The notes under the pieces are model-generated. The model saw nothing but the letters and a program-made list of their open reading frames with translations. It searched no databases and was not told where the DNA came from. Below are positions 63,170-64,000 of a stretch of DNA of 64,000 bases, piece by piece. Where the stretch lies: contig JAHJKP010000032.1 of NCBI GenBank assembly GCA_018821985.1, positions 62,001 to 126,000 on the forward strand, written 5' to 3'. The position numbers and the translations under genes are program-made. How positions within the stretch are numbered: position 1 is the first letter of the stretch; the number at the start of each line of letters is the position of its first letter. This DNA comes from Pseudomonadota bacterium. GTDB taxonomy: Bacteria; Desulfobacterota; Desulfobulbia; Desulfobulbales; Desulfocapsaceae.

Positions 63170-63299
63170 GGAAGGAATGGTTGATCTTTTGATTCTATGG
63201 TATATGGTAAATGATCAGCTGAATATCTATCTGCAGGCTGAATAACTTTACTAATTAATATAACATGTCATCTCTCACCCTGAAAGAGGAGAACGTCAT

Positions 63300-64000
63300 A
63301 TGAAGGTACGAAAGGCAGTGATTCCGGTGGCTGGTCTGGGAACCAGGTTCTTGCCCGCCACTAAGGCCATTCCCAAGGAGATGCTCACTATTGTCGATCG
63401 GCCGACCATCCAATATATTGTCGAGGAAGCCGTGGCCTCTGGTATCGAGCAGGTTATCTTTGTCACTAGTGCTGGAAAATCCGCCATTGAAAATCATTTT
63501 GATTATGACTTCCATCTTGATTGTGTACTCAAGGAAAAAAAGAAGATCGCCCTGGGAGAAGAGTTGAATAATATCTCTAATCTTATTGATCTGATATCCG
63601 TACGTCAGAAGAAGCCTCTGGGTCTTGGGCATGCCATCTGGACTGCCCGGCATGTGGTGGGCGACGAGCCGTTTATGGTCATGCTTGGCGACGATCTGGT
63701 TCTGAGCAAGACTCCCTGTGCCCGGCAGATGCTTGACCTTTTTGATGAGGTGCAGGAGTCCATTGTCGCCGTGCAGCGGGTACCTGAGGACCAGACCTTT
63801 CAGTATGGTATCGTCGAGGGTGAGGCCATCGAACGTGAACGGACCCACCGGGTCAAGAGGATGATTGAGAAGCCCGCCCCCGGAACTACTGATTCTGACA
63901 TGGCAATTATTGGCCGATATATCCTCATGCCCGAGATTTTTGATCTCCTGGAGAAGACTACGCCAGGACACGGTGGTGAGATTCAGTTGACCGATGCCTT
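63300..64000 (+). CDS. galU: UTP-glucose-1-phosphate uridylyltransferase (3' cut by window edge)
   Basis: The first 233 residues of GalU, which makes UDP-glucose for envelope polysaccharides, are present. The nucleotide-binding loop AGLGTRFLPATKAIPKEM and FVTSAGKSAIENHFDYDF are clear, as are LGLGHAIWTARH, MLGDDLV and IGRYILMPEIFDLL. The frame is open to the last base; GalU is usually about 290 residues, so ~60 are missing. GAGGAG stands eight bases before the ATG at 63300. The divergent region to hrpA (63170-63299) should hold promoters for both. Confidence 0.96.
   Translation, partial: MKVRKAVIPVAGLGTRFLPATKAIPKEMLTIVDRPTIQYIVEEAVASGIEQVIFVTSAGKSAIENHFDYDFHLDCVLKEKKKIALGEELNNISNLIDLISVRQKKPLGLGHAIWTARHVVGDEPFMVMLGDDLVLSKTPCARQMLDLFDEVQESIVAVQRVPEDQTFQYGIVEGEAIERERTHRVKRMIEKPAPGTTDSDMAIIGRYILMPEIFDLLEKTTPGHGGEIQLTDA

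Overview
The window is a gene-dense bacterial chromosome segment of mid GC content. The gene families suggest a Desulfobacterota (former Deltaproteobacteria) organism, probably a Desulfobulbales-like sulfate reducer or relative. That assignment is inference, resting on the abundance of multi-PAS and Cys-containing-PAS signalling proteins, proteins resembling DUF6178 and DUF6909, a geopeptide-like radical-SAM locus, and a REP-like palindrome of the kind seen in such genomes. No tRNA, rRNA, CRISPR array or intact mobile element was seen. Both window edges cut a gene: an RND efflux pump on the left and galU on the right.

Left part (1-10.4 kb): the end of an RND pump, an IscA/HesB-type Fe-S protein, then the most interesting locus. 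On the minus strand, a TonB-dependent receptor, a 42-residue Cys-containing peptide gene with a perfect Shine-Dalgarno sequence, and a radical SAM/SPASM maturase form one apparent operon. Hairpins flank the peptide gene. Diverging from it is a translationally coupled trio: an ABC-type substrate-binding protein without a permease, a membrane histidine kinase, and a response regulator with a C-terminal CxxC/CxxC domain. I read this as a candidate RiPP system with its own outer-membrane receptor and possibly its own sensor.

Middle left (10.4-24.5 kb): topoisomerase III, a lone radical SAM protein between two short direct repeats, a DUF6178-like protein, a hybrid kinase with a CxxCH (DUF3365-type) sensor, a GNAT enzyme, a CvfB-like S1 protein, a DUF1566-type lipoprotein, RsmE, the AzlCD amino-acid exporter, GpmI and a cold-shock protein with a textbook terminator.

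Signalling block (24.7-42.6 kb): a REC-PAS-HisKA_3 kinase with a LuxR-type regulator; a triple-CheW protein coupled to a soluble chemoreceptor that carries six tandem 366-bp PAS repeats; a GNAT/deacetylase overlapping pair; a 1376-residue hybrid kinase flanked by two ~142-bp direct copies of the deacetylase-tail/YkgJ-start junction plus an ISL3-transposase remnant; an intact YkgJ-family protein; a DUF6909-like protein coupled to a ZraS-like kinase.

Right part (42.6-64 kb): mostly housekeeping genes (GlgB with two small companions, YqgE, a YkgJ-like protein, RlmH, RsmJ, KdsB, a DedA-PAP2-LssY fusion, malate dehydrogenase, a long YvcK/CofD-like protein), then a secreted beta-helix protein, a Cys-PAS diguanylate cyclase, a decayed IS200-type transposase, HrpA helicase and the start of GalU.
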